A stretch of DNA of 64,000 nucleotides from Kluyvera cryocrescens NBRC 102467 (GTDB taxonomy: Bacteria > Pseudomonadota > Gammaproteobacteria > Enterobacterales > Enterobacteriaceae). Where the stretch lies: NCBI RefSeq assembly GCF_001571285.1, contig NZ_BCTM01000002.1, positions 81,409-145,408 on the forward strand. The letters run 5' to 3'. Shown here one piece after another: positions 9,395 to 18,332 of the stretch. Position numbers and translations under genes: made by a program. A model generated the notes under the pieces. The model made no database searches and was not told where the DNA came from. It saw only the letters and a program-made list of their open reading frames with translations. Position 1 is the first letter of the stretch. Every line of letters begins with the position of its first letter.

Positions 9395-9721
9395 ATGATG
9401 CGAAAACGAGGGATTATTGCGCTACTGGCGCTAAGCCTGTTGAGCACGCAAGCGTTGGCACTCACGCTGACGGATGCGCGTCAGCAGGGGCGCGTCGGCG
9501 AAACTCAGAGCGGCTATCTGGCGGCGATCAAACAGGATAATGAAACGCTGGCACTGGTGAAAAAAATCAACCAGGCGCGTAGTGAAAGCTACCAGCAGCT
9601 TGCTCAAAGTAATAGCCTGTCGCAGCAGGAAGTTGCCCAGTTAGCGGGAAAAAAATTAATCGAGAAAGCACAGCAGGGTGAATACGTTCAGGGCATCAAC
9701 GGCCAGTGGGTACGCAAGTAA
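9395..9721 (+). CDS. ydbL: Periplasmic DUF1318 protein YdbL
   Basis: A 108-residue secreted protein: the signal peptide ends at TQALA, and the mature chain contains the YdbL/DUF1318 pattern, with ARQQGRVGET, then a helical segment with KKINQARSESYQQLA and a C-terminal QGINGQWVRK. In E. coli it is the third member of ydbH-ynbE-ydbL and appears to modulate the YdbH-YnbE assembly. It is the last gene here that follows the 31-min E. coli order; hinT comes next. Confidence 0.92.
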   Translation: MMRKRGIIALLALSLLSTQALALTLTDARQQGRVGETQSGYLAAIKQDNETLALVKKINQARSESYQQLAQSNSLSQQEVAQLAGKKLIEKAQQGEYVQGINGQWVRK

Positions 9722-9854
9722 CGGCTAAGCTGATGTAAGAAAAAATGTATTCCGGTTGAAACAGGGGATGTAACTCGCTCATACTCTCCGCATGTAACCT
9801 GTTCGTCGGTAACGGTTTTGCCGGCAACATAAGAGAATAATAAAGGAAGTTCTA

Positions 9855-10211
9855 ATGGCAGAAGAAACGATTTTCAGCAAAATTATTCGTCGTGAGATCC
9901 CGTCAGATATCGTCTATCAGGATGATTTGGTCACCGCGTTTCGCGATATTTCTCCGCAGGCGCCGACTCATATTCTGATTATCCCGAATACGCTTATTGC
10001 CACAACCAACGACGTCACCGCCGAGCATGAACAGGCGCTGGGCCGCATGGTGACCGTGGCGGCAAAAATTGCGCGCGACGAAGGTATCGCCGATGACGGC
10101 TATCGCCTGATCATGAACTGTAATCGCCACGGTGGGCAGGAAGTTTACCATATTCACATGCACCTGGTGGGTGGACGCCCGCTGGGGCCAATGCTGGCGC
10201 ATAAAGGCTAA
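9855..10211 (+). CDS. hinT: Purine nucleoside phosphoramidase HinT
   Basis: A cytoplasmic HIT-family hydrolase (118 residues, E. coli 119) that cleaves adenosine phosphoramidates and acyl-adenylates. The N-terminus ([21 protein letters not shown]) is the family fold signature, and the catalytic HIT motif HIHMH lies near residue 100, followed by VGGRPLG. AAGGAAG precedes the ATG. ycfL, lpoB, thiK, nagZ and ycfP follow in close succession as in E. coli, where fhuE rather than ydbL lies upstream of hinT. Confidence 0.96.
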   Translation: MAEETIFSKIIRREIPSDIVYQDDLVTAFRDISPQAPTHILIIPNTLIATTNDVTAEHEQALGRMVTVAAKIARDEGIADDGYRLIMNCNRHGGQEVYHIHMHLVGGRPLGPMLAHKG

Positions 10212-10214
10212 CCT

Positions 10215-10589
10215 ATGAAATCGGGATGTCTGGGTCTTGTGCTTTGCGCGACGTTGCTTGCCGGGTGCCATTCGCGCCCGGAGATTGCCGTCAGCGAACA
10301 GCAGCCATTGGTGATGGAGTCGAACGTTCTGGCAGCAGGGATCAGCGCGCAAACGCCTGAAATCACGTCGTCGGATATTCAGGCTACCGCCAGCGCTAAG
10401 CTGTTTAATGAAAGGCGAGAGCCGGTCACCGTTCACTATCGTTTTTATTGGTATGACGCCAGAGGGCTGGAAATGCACCCGCTAGAAGCGCCGCGCAGTA
10501 TCACTGTACCTCCGATGGGGTCAGTCACGCTGTACGGGACTGCCAATGGTTTAGGGGCGCATAAGGCCCGGCTTTATCTTTATCTGTGA
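10215..10589 (+). CDS. ycfL: YcfL family lipoprotein
   Basis: The 124-residue product begins with a lipoprotein signal (LLAGCHS, Cys near 18), then a beta-rich DUF1425 domain ending in a VTLYGTANGLGAHKARLYLYL strand. It starts three bases after hinT stops and is 13 bases from lpoB, so it belongs to this operon. The biochemical role is unknown; its place directly before lpoB is conserved in enterobacteria. Confidence 0.92.
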   Translation: MKSGCLGLVLCATLLAGCHSRPEIAVSEQQPLVMESNVLAAGISAQTPEITSSDIQATASAKLFNERREPVTVHYRFYWYDARGLEMHPLEAPRSITVPPMGSVTLYGTANGLGAHKARLYLYL

Positions 10590-10602
10590 GGGGTAATCTG
10601 GA

Positions 10603-11250
10603 ATGAGTAAATTGGGTCGCTATGCATTAATTGCTTCCCTGGCAATGTTGCTTGCCGGGTGCGTGGTGCGCGAAGAACCGGCGCCTGTTGAAACGGTGAA
10701 TCCGCAGCAGCCGCAGCAGCCGACAGAGCCGCAGCAGCCAGTTCCGACGGTACCGACGGTGCCTACAGTGCCATCGCAGCCGGGGCCGATTGAGCACGGT
10801 GGCGAAACGCCTGCTCAGCCGACGCCGCGCGTACGTCACTATGACTGGAACGGCGCAGCCCAACCGCTGGTTGGCAAAATGCTGCAGGCGGGCGGCGTGA
10901 ACGCGGGCAGTATTCTGCTGGTGGATAGCGTGAATAACCGTACCAACGGCTCTTTGAATGCTGGCGAAGCGACAACCGCACTGCGCAACGCGCTGTCGGG
11001 CAACTCGAAATTTACGCTGGTTTCCCCGCAGCAATTGGCTGTAGCCAAGCAGCAGTTAGGTCTGTCTCCGCAGGATAGCCTTGGCTCACGCAGCAAAGCG
11101 ATGGGTATCGCCCGTAACGTCGGCGCGCAGTATGTTCTCTATTCTAACGCGACCGGTAACGTCAACTCGCCAACCTTGCAAATGCAGCTGATGCAGGTGC
11201 AGACCGGTGAAATCATTTGGTCAGGAAAGGGTGCGGTTGCGCAGCAATAA
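10603..11250 (+). CDS. lpoB: Penicillin-binding protein activator LpoB
   Basis: LpoB is an outer-membrane lipoprotein that reaches through the peptidoglycan to activate PBP1B. The 215-residue protein (E. coli 213) shows all the parts: lipobox LLAGC near residue 20, a disordered Pro/Gln-rich linker ([13 protein letters not shown] then [10 protein letters not shown]) over about residues 30-70, and a C-terminal globular domain from about 85 with [14 protein letters not shown] and [18 protein letters not shown]. The PTV units reflect near-identical 9-base repeats at about 10744-10770. Its 3' end overlaps thiK. Confidence 0.95.
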   Translation: MSKLGRYALIASLAMLLAGCVVREEPAPVETVNPQQPQQPTEPQQPVPTVPTVPTVPSQPGPIEHGGETPAQPTPRVRHYDWNGAAQPLVGKMLQAGGVNAGSILLVDSVNNRTNGSLNAGEATTALRNALSGNSKFTLVSPQQLAVAKQQLGLSPQDSLGSRSKAMGIARNVGAQYVLYSNATGNVNSPTLQMQLMQVQTGEIIWSGKGAVAQQ

Positions 11251-12073
11251 GCCTACGCGTGACGACATCCTGTCACGCTATTTTCCGCACTATCGCATCG
11301 TCGCCGGCCCCGAAACATCGGGGCTGAGCGGCAGCAGCTGTATTCTCCAACACGGTGAACAGCGGTTGGTGTTGCGTGAGCATCACGCGGCCGGCGCGCC
11401 GGAAAGCGATTTTCTTCGTCAATATCACGCGCTGCATCGTCTCCCCGCCAGGCTGGCACCCAAGCCGGTTTTTTATACATCCGGTTGGATGGCGGTTGAA
11501 TATTTAATCGGTGAGATCAAAAGCGTGCTGCCGGCAACGCGTCCGCTCGCCGCTCTCCTGTATGATTTGCACCAGCAGCCTCGTTTTGGCTGGCAGCTTT
11601 CCTTGCTACCGCTGCTTGAACAGTACTGGCAGCAGTGCTCTCCGACACGCCGCACGCCGTTCTGGCTGCGCGCTTTGCAGCGCCTGCGTCGGCAGGGTGA
11701 GCCGCGTGCGCTGCGTCTGGCGCCACTGCACATGGATGTCCATGCGGGCAACATTGTGCACGGCGCGCAGGGGCTGCGTCTGATTGACTGGGAGTATGCC
11801 GGCGACGGCGACGTCGCGCTGGAGCTGGCGGCGGTATGGACGACGGATAATTGGCAACGCTATCAGCTTACTCTGGCCTATGCAGAGCAAGCGAACATGG
11901 CGCCAGAACGGCTCTGGCAGCAGGTATTACGCTGGCGACCGTGGGTGCTGATGCTCATGGCCGGTTGGTTTGAGTGTCGCGGGCAGCAGACCGGCGACGA
12001 ACAATTTTTCAGGTTGGCCAACGATGCTTGGCAACCGTTGAAGCATAAAAAGGAGGCCGTGTGGGGCCAGTAA
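11231..12073 (+). CDS. thiK: Thiamine kinase ThiK
   Basis: ThiK phosphorylates thiamine in salvage of vitamin B1. The protein has the aminoglycoside-phosphotransferase/choline-kinase fold: a nucleotide-binding N-lobe (GLSGSSCIL near residue 25), the catalytic loop HMDVHAGN near 170, and the metal-binding [11 protein letters not shown] near 190. I chose the GTG at 11231 (280 residues; E. coli 274) because it aligns with the E. coli start within the lpoB overlap; a TTG at 11237 is better spaced from the AGGAAAGG sequence and is a real alternative. An in-frame ATG at 11207 lies deeper inside lpoB. The 3' end overlaps nagZ by 13 bases. Confidence 0.9.
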   Translation: MRLRSNKPTRDDILSRYFPHYRIVAGPETSGLSGSSCILQHGEQRLVLREHHAAGAPESDFLRQYHALHRLPARLAPKPVFYTSGWMAVEYLIGEIKSVLPATRPLAALLYDLHQQPRFGWQLSLLPLLEQYWQQCSPTRRTPFWLRALQRLRRQGEPRALRLAPLHMDVHAGNIVHGAQGLRLIDWEYAGDGDVALELAAVWTTDNWQRYQLTLAYAEQANMAPERLWQQVLRWRPWVLMLMAGWFECRGQQTGDEQFFRLANDAWQPLKHKKEAVWGQ

Positions 12074-13086
12074 TGTTGGATGTAGAAGGTTACGAACTGG
12101 ACGCCGAGGAACGTGAGATCCTCGCGCATCCGCTGGTGGGCGGTTTAATTCTGTTCACCCGTAACTATCATGACCCTGAGCAGCTTTGTGAACTGGTGCG
12201 TCAGATTCGCGCGGCCTCACGCAACCATCTGGTGGTGGCGGTCGATCAGGAAGGCGGGCGCGTCCAGCGTTTTCGCGAAGGCTTTACCCGTTTGCCGGCG
12301 GCACAGTCGTTTGCCGCCGTGCTGGGTGAAGAGGCGGGCGGTCGTATGGCGGCAGATGCCGGTTGGCTGATGGCCAGCGAGATGATCGCCATGGATATCG
12401 ATATTAGCTTTGCGCCGGTGCTCGATGTCGGCCATATCTGCACGGCTATTGGTGAACGTTCTTATCATGCGGATCCGCATAAAGCGCTGGCGATGGCACG
12501 CCACTTTATTAACGGCATGCACGACGCGGGCATGAAAACCACCGGCAAACATTTCCCGGGCCACGGCGCGGTCACCGCGGATTCGCATAAAGAAACGCCG
12601 CATGACCCGCGGTCTGACGCGGAGATTCGCGCCAAAGATATGGCAGTGTTCCAGACGCTGATTACTGAAAACGCGCTGGATGCCATTATGCCTGCGCACG
12701 TTATTTATGATGCCGTTGACCCGCGTCCGGCGAGCGGTTCACCGTATTGGCTGAAAACCGTGCTTCGCGGCGAACTCGGCTTTGATGGGGTTATCTTCTC
12801 TGACGATCTGTCGATGGAAGGTGCCGCCATTATGGGCAGCTACGCGGAACGCGGCCAGGCGTCTCTCGACGCAGGTTGCGATATGATCCTCGTCTGCAAT
12901 AATCGTAAAGGTGCGGTTAGCGTGTTGGATAACCTGTCGCCGATCAACGCAGAACGTGTTACGAAGTTGTATCATAAAGGTTCATTTAGCCGTCAGGAAC
13001 TGATGGACTCCGCCCGCTGGAAAACGGTTAGCGCTCAGCTGGAGCAACTCCATGAACGCTGGCAGGAAGTGAAGGCTGGTCATTAA
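12061..13086 (+). CDS. nagZ: Beta-N-acetylglucosaminidase NagZ
   Basis: NagZ is a cytoplasmic glycoside hydrolase family 3 enzyme that removes GlcNAc from GlcNAc-anhydroMur-peptides during cell-wall recycling; its product signals AmpC beta-lactamase induction where ampR/ampC are present. The 341 residues match E. coli in length. Visible GH3 features are [11 protein letters not shown] near 60, [14 protein letters not shown] near 163-176 (the His/Asp catalytic loop) and the nucleophile Asp in [10 protein letters not shown] near 246-250. Translation begins at GTG inside the end of thiK, preceded by AAAAGGAGG. Confidence 0.97.
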   Translation: MGPVMLDVEGYELDAEEREILAHPLVGGLILFTRNYHDPEQLCELVRQIRAASRNHLVVAVDQEGGRVQRFREGFTRLPAAQSFAAVLGEEAGGRMAADAGWLMASEMIAMDIDISFAPVLDVGHICTAIGERSYHADPHKALAMARHFINGMHDAGMKTTGKHFPGHGAVTADSHKETPHDPRSDAEIRAKDMAVFQTLITENALDAIMPAHVIYDAVDPRPASGSPYWLKTVLRGELGFDGVIFSDDLSMEGAAIMGSYAERGQASLDAGCDMILVCNNRKGAVSVLDNLSPINAERVTKLYHKGSFSRQELMDSARWKTVSAQLEQLHERWQEVKAGH

Positions 13087-13124
13087 CCCTCCCGGAGTGG
13101 GAGTAATGGTGTGGTGAGGATACG

Positions 13125-13667
13125 ATGATTATCTATTTACACGGTTTTGATTCGAATAGCCCAGGGAACCATGAAAAGGTGCTCCAGCTGCAGTTTATCG
13201 ACCCGGATGTGCGGTTGATAAGCTACAGTACTCTGCATCCGAAACACGATATGCAGCATCTGCTGAAAGAAGTCGACAAAATGCTGCAGCTGAATGCCGA
13301 TGAGCGTCCGCTGATTTGCGGCGTGGGCCTGGGGGGATTCTGGGCCGAACGCATCGGTTTCCTGTGCGATATTCGTCAGGTGGTCTTTAACCCGAATCTG
13401 TTCCCGGATGAGAACATGGAAGGTAAGATTGACCGTCCGGAAGAGTACATGGATATCGCCACCAAGTGCGTGAATAACTTCCGTGAGAAGAATCGCGATC
13501 GCTGTCTGGCTATCCTCTCTCGCCATGATGATGCGTTGGACAGCCAGCGTTCAGCGAGCGTGCTGCATCACTATTACGAGATCATCTGGGATGAAGAACA
13601 GGGCCACAAGTTTAAAAATATTTCGCCGCACCTGCAGCGGATAAAGGCCTTTAAAACCCTCGGCTGA
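13125..13667 (+). CDS. ycfP: UPF0227 esterase-like protein YcfP
   Basis: A 180-residue cytoplasmic protein with an alpha/beta-hydrolase outline: [11 protein letters not shown] at the N-terminus, a nucleophile-elbow region [14 protein letters not shown] near residue 66, and late Asp/His candidates ([15 protein letters not shown]). The elbow reads G-V-G-L-G with glycine where serine would be the nucleophile, as I recall for E. coli YcfP, so serine-esterase activity is doubtful. It follows nagZ by 38 bases and ends at a strong terminator. Function unknown. Confidence 0.92.
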   Translation: MIIYLHGFDSNSPGNHEKVLQLQFIDPDVRLISYSTLHPKHDMQHLLKEVDKMLQLNADERPLICGVGLGGFWAERIGFLCDIRQVVFNPNLFPDENMEGKIDRPEEYMDIATKCVNNFREKNRDRCLAILSRHDDALDSQRSASVLHHYYEIIWDEEQGHKFKNISPHLQRIKAFKTLG

Positions 13668-13682
13668 TCCCATCAATAAAGC

Positions 13683-13715
13683 CCCGGCTCCGGAAACGCA
13701 GCCGGGTTTTTTTTT
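13683..13715 (+). terminator. Rho-independent terminator after ycfP
   Basis: CCCGGCT (13683-13689) pairs with AGCCGGG (13700-13706) and is followed by nine T. It closes the hinT-ycfP transcription unit. Confidence 0.85.
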
Positions 13716-13788
13716 GTTAATTTTTAACCTCTGAGCCTCACAGTTTTGCGCTAAAAAAATCATCCGCTCAACTTCTGCGCGATAAAAC

Positions 13789-13802
13789 TTGATGCACATC
13801 AA
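13789..13802 (+). promoter_or_regulatory. FNR box upstream of ndh
   Basis: TTGATGCACATCAA is a perfect match to the FNR consensus TTGAT-N4-ATCAA. A -10-like TATTCT lies at 13832-13837, which puts the site about 50 bases upstream of the expected start, the position reported for FNR repression of E. coli ndh. Confidence 0.85.
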
Positions 13803-13938
13803 TTTTGGTATGACCAATGCACCATTCATGTTATTCTCATTGCAGCTGAATGGTTTCTTGTAAGTAACTTGTTGTTAATTAAAGGCTATATTTATAACTT
13901 TTACTTAACAATTGGTTAATAAATTTGAAGGGGGTCTC

Positions 13939-15243
13939 ATGACTACGCCAATCAAGAAAATTGTCATTGTCGGTGGTGGTGCGGGCGGCCTGGAACTGGC
14001 TACTCAACTGGGTAGAAAGCTTGGCCGGGGTAAAAAAGCGAAAATCACGCTGGTGGATCGTAACCATAGCCATCTGTGGAAACCGCTGCTGCATGAAGTG
14101 GCAACCGGTTCTCTGGACGAAGGTGTCGATGCGCTGAGCTACCTGGCGCACGCGCGCAATCATCACTTCCAGTTCCAACTGGGCTCGGTGATGGATATCA
14201 ACCGTGAAGCGAAAACGCTGACGATTGCTGAACTGCGCGATGAGAAGGGCGAACTGCTGGTCCCTGAACGCAAGCTGGCCTATGACACGCTGGTGATGGC
14301 GCTGGGCAGTACTTCCAACGATTTCAACACGCCGGGCGTGAAAGAACACTGTATCTTCCTCGATAACCCGCATCAGGCACGTCGTTTCCACCAGGAAATG
14401 CTGAATCTATTCCTGAAGTATTCGGCGAACCTGGGCGCGAACGGCAAAGTGAATATCGCCATTGTTGGCGGTGGGGCAACCGGCGTTGAGCTGTCTGCGG
14501 AACTGCATAACGCGGTGAAACAGCTGCACAGCTACGGCTATAAAGGTTTAAGCAACGAAGCGCTGAACGTGACGCTGGTAGAAGCTGGCGAGCGTATTCT
14601 GCCGGCGCTGCCGCCGCGTATCTCTGGTGCCGCTCATAGCGAACTGACCAAAATGGGCGTGCGCGTGCTGACGCAAACCATGGTCACCAGCGCTGATGAA
14701 GGCGGCCTGCATACCAAAGACGGCGAATATATTGCGGCGGACCTGATGGTCTGGGCTGCAGGCATCAAAGCACCTGACTTTATGAAGGATATCGGCGGCC
14801 TGGAAACCAACCGCATCAACCAGCTGGTGGTTGAGCCGACGCTGCAAACGACCCGCGATCCTGACATTTATGCGATCGGTGACTGCGCTTCCTGCGCCCG
14901 TCCGGAAGGGGGCTTCGTGCCACCTCGCGCCCAGGCTGCGCACCAGATGGCGACCTGCGCGCTGAACAATATTCTGGCGCAGATGAAGGGTAAAGAGCTG
15001 AAGTCATACAGCTATAAAGATCACGGTTCTCTGGTGTCGTTGTCCAACTATTCTACCGTTGGTAACCTGATGGGTAACCTGATGCGCGGTTCGATGATGA
15101 TCGAAGGGCGTATTGCACGTATGGTCTACATCTCGCTGTACCGCATGCACCAGATTGCGCTGCACGGCTACTGCAAAACCGGGCTGATGATGCTGGTGGG
15201 CAGCATTAACCGCGTGATTCGTCCGCGCCTGAAACTGCACTAA
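13939..15243 (+). CDS. ndh: Type II NADH:quinone oxidoreductase
   Basis: NDH-2 is a membrane-associated, non-proton-pumping FAD enzyme that passes electrons from NADH to quinone. The 434 residues equal E. coli Ndh. It has two dinucleotide folds: VGGGAGG at 11-17 for FAD and VGGGATG near 178 for NADH, plus [11 protein letters not shown] near 310 and an amphipathic C-terminal membrane-binding region ([21 protein letters not shown]). I chose the ATG at 13939, preceded by GAAGGGGG, over the in-frame ATG at 13912. The perfect FNR box upstream indicates anaerobic repression. Confidence 0.97.
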   Translation: MTTPIKKIVIVGGGAGGLELATQLGRKLGRGKKAKITLVDRNHSHLWKPLLHEVATGSLDEGVDALSYLAHARNHHFQFQLGSVMDINREAKTLTIAELRDEKGELLVPERKLAYDTLVMALGSTSNDFNTPGVKEHCIFLDNPHQARRFHQEMLNLFLKYSANLGANGKVNIAIVGGGATGVELSAELHNAVKQLHSYGYKGLSNEALNVTLVEAGERILPALPPRISGAAHSELTKMGVRVLTQTMVTSADEGGLHTKDGEYIAADLMVWAAGIKAPDFMKDIGGLETNRINQLVVEPTLQTTRDPDIYAIGDCASCARPEGGFVPPRAQAAHQMATCALNNILAQMKGKELKSYSYKDHGSLVSLSNYSTVGNLMGNLMRGSMMIEGRIARMVYISLYRMHQIALHGYCKTGLMMLVGSINRVIRPRLKLH

Positions 15244-15255
15244 TCCCCGCGATTC

Positions 15256-15284
15256 CCGGCGGCGCGTCTGCGCTGCCGGCTTTA
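15256..15284 (+). terminator. Probable ndh terminator hairpin
   Basis: CCGGCGGCGC pairs with GCGCTGCCGG (one G-T wobble) around a GTCT loop and is followed by CTTTA. The T run is short, so efficiency is uncertain. Confidence 0.5.
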
Positions 15285-15414
15285 CCCCCCCCTTCAGAAT
15301 TCTCTGAAACCGCTGTTTTCCAAAACAAAACTCTGCTTTTAGGCTTCTGTCTGATTGGCTCTGCTAATGATCGGTTGCACAATTGTTAGCAATAGCAACA
15401 AAGGAGGAAGTCCC

Positions 15415-15951
15415 GTGAATAAATCGATGTTGGCGGGTATTGGTATTGGCGTTGCAGCCGCACTGGGGGTTGCCGCCGTGGCGAGCATGAACGTGTTCGA
15501 ACGTAGCCCGCAGTATGCGCAGGTTGTCTCCGCAACGCCAATCAAGGAAACCGTAAAAAACCCGCGTCAGGAGTGCCGAAACGTGACGGTCACACATCGC
15601 CGTCCAATACAGGATGAAAACCGCATTGCCGGTTCTGTATTAGGCGCTGTGGCAGGCGGCGTAATTGGTCATCAGTTTGGCGGTGGGCGAGGTAAAGACG
15701 TTGCCACTGTCGTCGGTGCGCTAGGTGGCGGCTACGCCGGTAACCAGGCGCAGGGCGCACTGCAGAATAACGATACGTACACGACGACCGAGCAGCGCTG
15801 TAAGACGGTGTATGACAAGTCTGAAAAAACGCTCGGTTATGATGTCACCTATAAAATCGGCGACCAGCAGGGGAAAATCCGTATGGATAAAAACCCGGGA
15901 AGCCAGATCCCATTGGATAACAATGGCCAGCTTGTACTGAATAAAGCCTAA
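15415..15951 (+). CDS. ycfJ: Glycine-zipper envelope protein YcfJ
   Basis: The 178-residue protein (E. coli 179) has an N-terminal hydrophobic segment (MLAGIGIGVAAALGVAAVA) acting as a signal or membrane anchor. A glycine-zipper 2TM domain follows (GSVLGAVAGGVIGHQFGGGRGKDVATVVGALGGGYAGN, about residues 72-110), then a beta-rich C-terminus. I chose the GTG start at 15415 because AAGGAGG lies directly upstream and it gives the E. coli length; a longer in-frame version from 15355 has no such site. It is linked to envelope and biofilm phenotypes in E. coli, mechanism unknown. It converges on comR. Confidence 0.9.
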   Translation: MNKSMLAGIGIGVAAALGVAAVASMNVFERSPQYAQVVSATPIKETVKNPRQECRNVTVTHRRPIQDENRIAGSVLGAVAGGVIGHQFGGGRGKDVATVVGALGGGYAGNQAQGALQNNDTYTTTEQRCKTVYDKSEKTLGYDVTYKIGDQQGKIRMDKNPGSQIPLDNNGQLVLNKA

Positions 15952-15971
15952 AAAAGCGTTAGTGTGCTATT

Positions 15972-16006
15972 CGCCCCTCAATCACTCAGATTGAGGGGCG
16001 TTTTTT
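15972..16006 (+). terminator. Terminator between ycfJ and comR
   Basis: CGCCCCTCAATC (15972-15983) pairs perfectly with GATTGAGGGGCG (15989-16000), followed by six T that touch the comR stop codon. Confidence 0.9.
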
Positions 16007-16644
16007 CATTTCACCGCAATCATCTGCGGCCAAAGGCGCAGGGTGGTTTCGGTTATCTGCATCAGCGTTTCAAAACTTGCCCCTTCGCGGGCGCTAATCG
16101 ACATGCCCTGCAAAATACAGCCGAGGAATAACGACAGCTCTTTGACGTTTTTCTCCGCTGGAATCTCTCCGCGCGCCTGACGCAACTGCAAGAACTGGCT
16201 CAGCGTCTGTTCCTGTACCGCATGGCGGGACTTAATGGTTTTCGCTATCTCTTTTGACGATGCCGCCAGCGCCGCGGAGGTGTTGATCATAAAACAACCT
16301 GCGGGCGTGTCTTTGCTGGTGAAACAGGTGGCAACGGCGGTGAAGTAATTCCTTAATGCCTCGACGACCGTTTGCTCTTCGCAAAACAGGCACGCCTCGT
16401 TTTTGGAGGCGAAATGGGTGATGTAGTGATCGAGGACGGCGCGGAACAACCCCTCTTTATTGGCGAACTCAGCGTACAGCGTCGGTGCCTTAGCCCCCGT
16501 AGCTTCAACCAGATCGGAGAGTGATGTTGCTTCATAGCCATACTGCCAGAATAGCGTCATCGCTTTATCAAGCGCCGCTTCCCGGTCGAATACTTTAGGT
16601 CGACCACGGCCTTTTTTCGCGCAACTTTGCGTGTCAGTTGTCAT
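16006..16644 (-). CDS. comR: TetR-family regulator ComR
   Basis: ComR is the TetR-type repressor of the adjacent bhsA (comC) gene in E. coli, where copper relieves repression. The 212-residue protein (E. coli 210) has an N-terminal helix-turn-helix (ATSLSDLVEATGAKAPTLYAEFANKEGLFRAVL, about residues 38-70) and an effector domain with several cysteines. Those in ACLFCEEQ and TCFTSKDTPAGCF could bind a metal or thiol-reactive ligand, but that is inference. It is divergent from bhsA, with a 245-base shared promoter region. Confidence 0.92.
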   Translation of the reverse strand: MTTDTQSCAKKGRGRPKVFDREAALDKAMTLFWQYGYEATSLSDLVEATGAKAPTLYAEFANKEGLFRAVLDHYITHFASKNEACLFCEEQTVVEALRNYFTAVATCFTSKDTPAGCFMINTSAALAASSKEIAKTIKSRHAVQEQTLSQFLQLRQARGEIPAEKNVKELSLFLGCILQGMSISAREGASFETLMQITETTLRLWPQMIAVK

Positions 16645-16739
16645 CGTGCCGCCTACCTTAGTCGGTTTTAGTGAACACTCATTATAAAAATAATCGTCGG
16701 CAGGGGCTAGCGCTTCTGCGATAAAAATAAATTATGCAT

Positions 16740-16787
16740 ATTCATATGAAAAATATATGAATTCTATTTAATTAAACGGTCGTTATA
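16740..16787. promoter_or_regulatory. Inverted repeats in the comR-bhsA control region
   Basis: ATTCATAT (16740-16747) and ATATGAAT (16755-16762) form an 8-base inverted repeat with a 7-base spacer. Nearby, AACG-GT-CGTT (16775-16784) is a short dyad whose GNTCGTTA half recurs near 16832. One may be the ComR operator, but I cannot tell which. Confidence 0.35.
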
Positions 16788-16889
16788 AAAATAGCATTGA
16801 CGTGTGACGCAGATCTCATTATCATTATCTTATCGATCGTTAAGTTAATAACGTCTGACCTACAAAATTCATCTGCAAAGGTAAAAATC

Positions 16890-17147
16890 ATGAAAAACGT
16901 AAAAACTCTGGCCATCGCAGCCGTACTGAGTTCTCTGTCATTTGCCAGCTTCGCTGCAGTACAGGTGCAATCTACTCCAGCCGATCAGCATAAAGTGGGT
17001 AACATCGCTGCTTCTGCTGGCCCGAACCTGGAATCCCTGGAGCAGCAGCTGTCGCAGAAAGCCGATGAAATGGGTGCGAAATCCTACCGCATCACGTCGG
17101 TAAGCGGTCCTAACGCCCTCCACGGTACCGCGGTAATCTACAAATAA
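16890..17147 (+). CDS. bhsA: Multiple stress resistance outer-membrane protein BhsA
   Basis: An 85-residue YhcN/BhsA (DUF1471) protein, the E. coli length. The signal peptide ends at SFASFA, and the compact domain has KVGNIAASAGPNLESLEQQLSQKADEMGAKSYRITSVSG before a final HGTAVIYK strand. In E. coli it lowers outer-membrane permeability to copper and affects biofilm formation and stress survival. I chose the ATG at 16890 because it begins the signal peptide and is preceded by AAAGGTAAAAATC; the frame open from 16797 is promoter region. It is divergent from its likely repressor comR. Confidence 0.95.
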   Translation: MKNVKTLAIAAVLSSLSFASFAAVQVQSTPADQHKVGNIAASAGPNLESLEQQLSQKADEMGAKSYRITSVSGPNALHGTAVIYK

Positions 17148-17187
17148 ATAAGCGTTAAACCCTCATAATGCTTATGTCACTGCAATA

Positions 17188-17226
17188 AAAAAGGCCCTGA
17201 GCTTAACCCTCTCAGGGCCTTTTCTT
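17188..17226. terminator. Bidirectional terminator bhsA/ldtC
   Basis: AAGGCCCTGAG pairs with CTCAGGGCCTT and is flanked by A-rich sequence on the left and T-rich on the right, so it can serve both convergent genes. Confidence 0.85.
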
Positions 17227-17238
17227 TTCGGGTTTTCG

Positions 17239-18201
17239 TTACATATTCTGCTGCGCAACGTCGTGATGACGGGTGACATCCACCGGCATCCCGGAGCGGA
17301 TATCCATCACTTTATTCATCACGTCAGCGTCGGTATTCGCTTTCTGACTAAACGCCTGCATGCTGGCATTCAGTACGATAGGCAGGGTCTGTGGATCGTC
17401 ATCAATATGTTCAGACAGCGGCTGGTGAACTTCCACCAGATGCACACCGTTCGGTTCCACTGAGGCTTTGATCGGGGTATTAATGATATTGACCTTGGTT
17501 CCCGGCGTCACTTTATCAAACAGCGCTTTGATGTCGCCATCGCGCAGACGGATACAGCCTGAGCTGACGCGCATGCCGATGCCGAAATCGGCGTTAGTGC
17601 CGTGCAGCAAATAAACGCCGCCGTGTGCCGCGAGGCGGATGGCATGGTGACCCATCGGGTTATCCGGACCGGCTGGCATTACCGCCGGCAGGTCGATCCC
17701 CTGGGCTTTATAGCGTGCGCGGATGTTGGCCGTCGGCGTCCAGGTTGGATTAGCGCGTTTATCAGAGACCGTGGTTACCATCGTTGGCGTAACGGTTGTT
17801 CCACCAAGCTGGCCAATGCCTATCGGATAGACCGTGACGGTATGGGTCCCCGGCGGATAATAGTACAGACGCAATTCTGCCAGATTTAACACAATACCTT
17901 CGCGCGGCACGTCCGGCAGCAGGGTTTGCAGCGGGATAGTCAACACGCTGCCCGGGCGGGGAACGTAAGGGTCAACGCCGGGATTAGCCTGTAATAATGC
18001 CAGAAAACCGACATTGTATTTTTTGGCGATCGCTTCCAGCGAACCGCCGTTGTTCTCCACCACGTGAAAACGGTTCTCGCCGACCAGACGACTGCCGGCG
18101 GGCGGTAACGGCCAGGTGTTAGCGCTGGCGGGCAGCGCGACGCTGGCGACAAGGATAAACCCCATCAGCCAGCGAGAAAATTGCAGAGTCTGTCGTTTCA
18201 C
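17239..18201 (-). CDS. ldtC: L,D-transpeptidase LdtC (YcfS)
   Basis: A periplasmic enzyme that attaches Braun lipoprotein to meso-diaminopimelate in peptidoglycan; 320 residues as in E. coli. Order of parts: signal peptide (LMGFILVASVALPASANT), a LysM-like wall-binding segment (GGSLEAIAKKYNVGFLALLQANPGVDPYVPRPGSVLTIP, about 50-95), and the YkuD catalytic domain with HGTNADFGIGMRVSSGCIRLRDGDI near 200-224 containing the active-site Cys and upstream His. The gene downstream in this direction is bhsA (convergent); upstream lies the TonB receptor, where E. coli has mfd. Confidence 0.95.
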   Translation of the reverse strand: MKRQTLQFSRWLMGFILVASVALPASANTWPLPPAGSRLVGENRFHVVENNGGSLEAIAKKYNVGFLALLQANPGVDPYVPRPGSVLTIPLQTLLPDVPREGIVLNLAELRLYYYPPGTHTVTVYPIGIGQLGGTTVTPTMVTTVSDKRANPTWTPTANIRARYKAQGIDLPAVMPAGPDNPMGHHAIRLAAHGGVYLLHGTNADFGIGMRVSSGCIRLRDGDIKALFDKVTPGTKVNIINTPIKASVEPNGVHLVEVHQPLSEHIDDDPQTLPIVLNASMQAFSQKANTDADVMNKVMDIRSGMPVDVTRHHDVAQQNM

Positions 18202-18304
18202 TCGTATCCCTCAAGGTCGAAAAAATGTTGCTTAAAAGTTAAAGCGACTATTATGCGGAAGGGAACTGTAGGGAAGTGAAGGGCGATTGAAAGAGTATGT
18301 AAAG

Positions 18305-18325
18305 GCGGCCCCAAAGCGGGGCCGC
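18305..18325 (-). terminator. Terminator downstream of the TonB receptor gene
   Basis: GCGGCCCC (18305-18312) pairs with GGGGCCGC (18318-18325); on the minus strand the stem is followed by CTTTAC. It separates the receptor gene from ldtC. Confidence 0.65.
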
Positions 18326-18332
18326 AGGCCCG

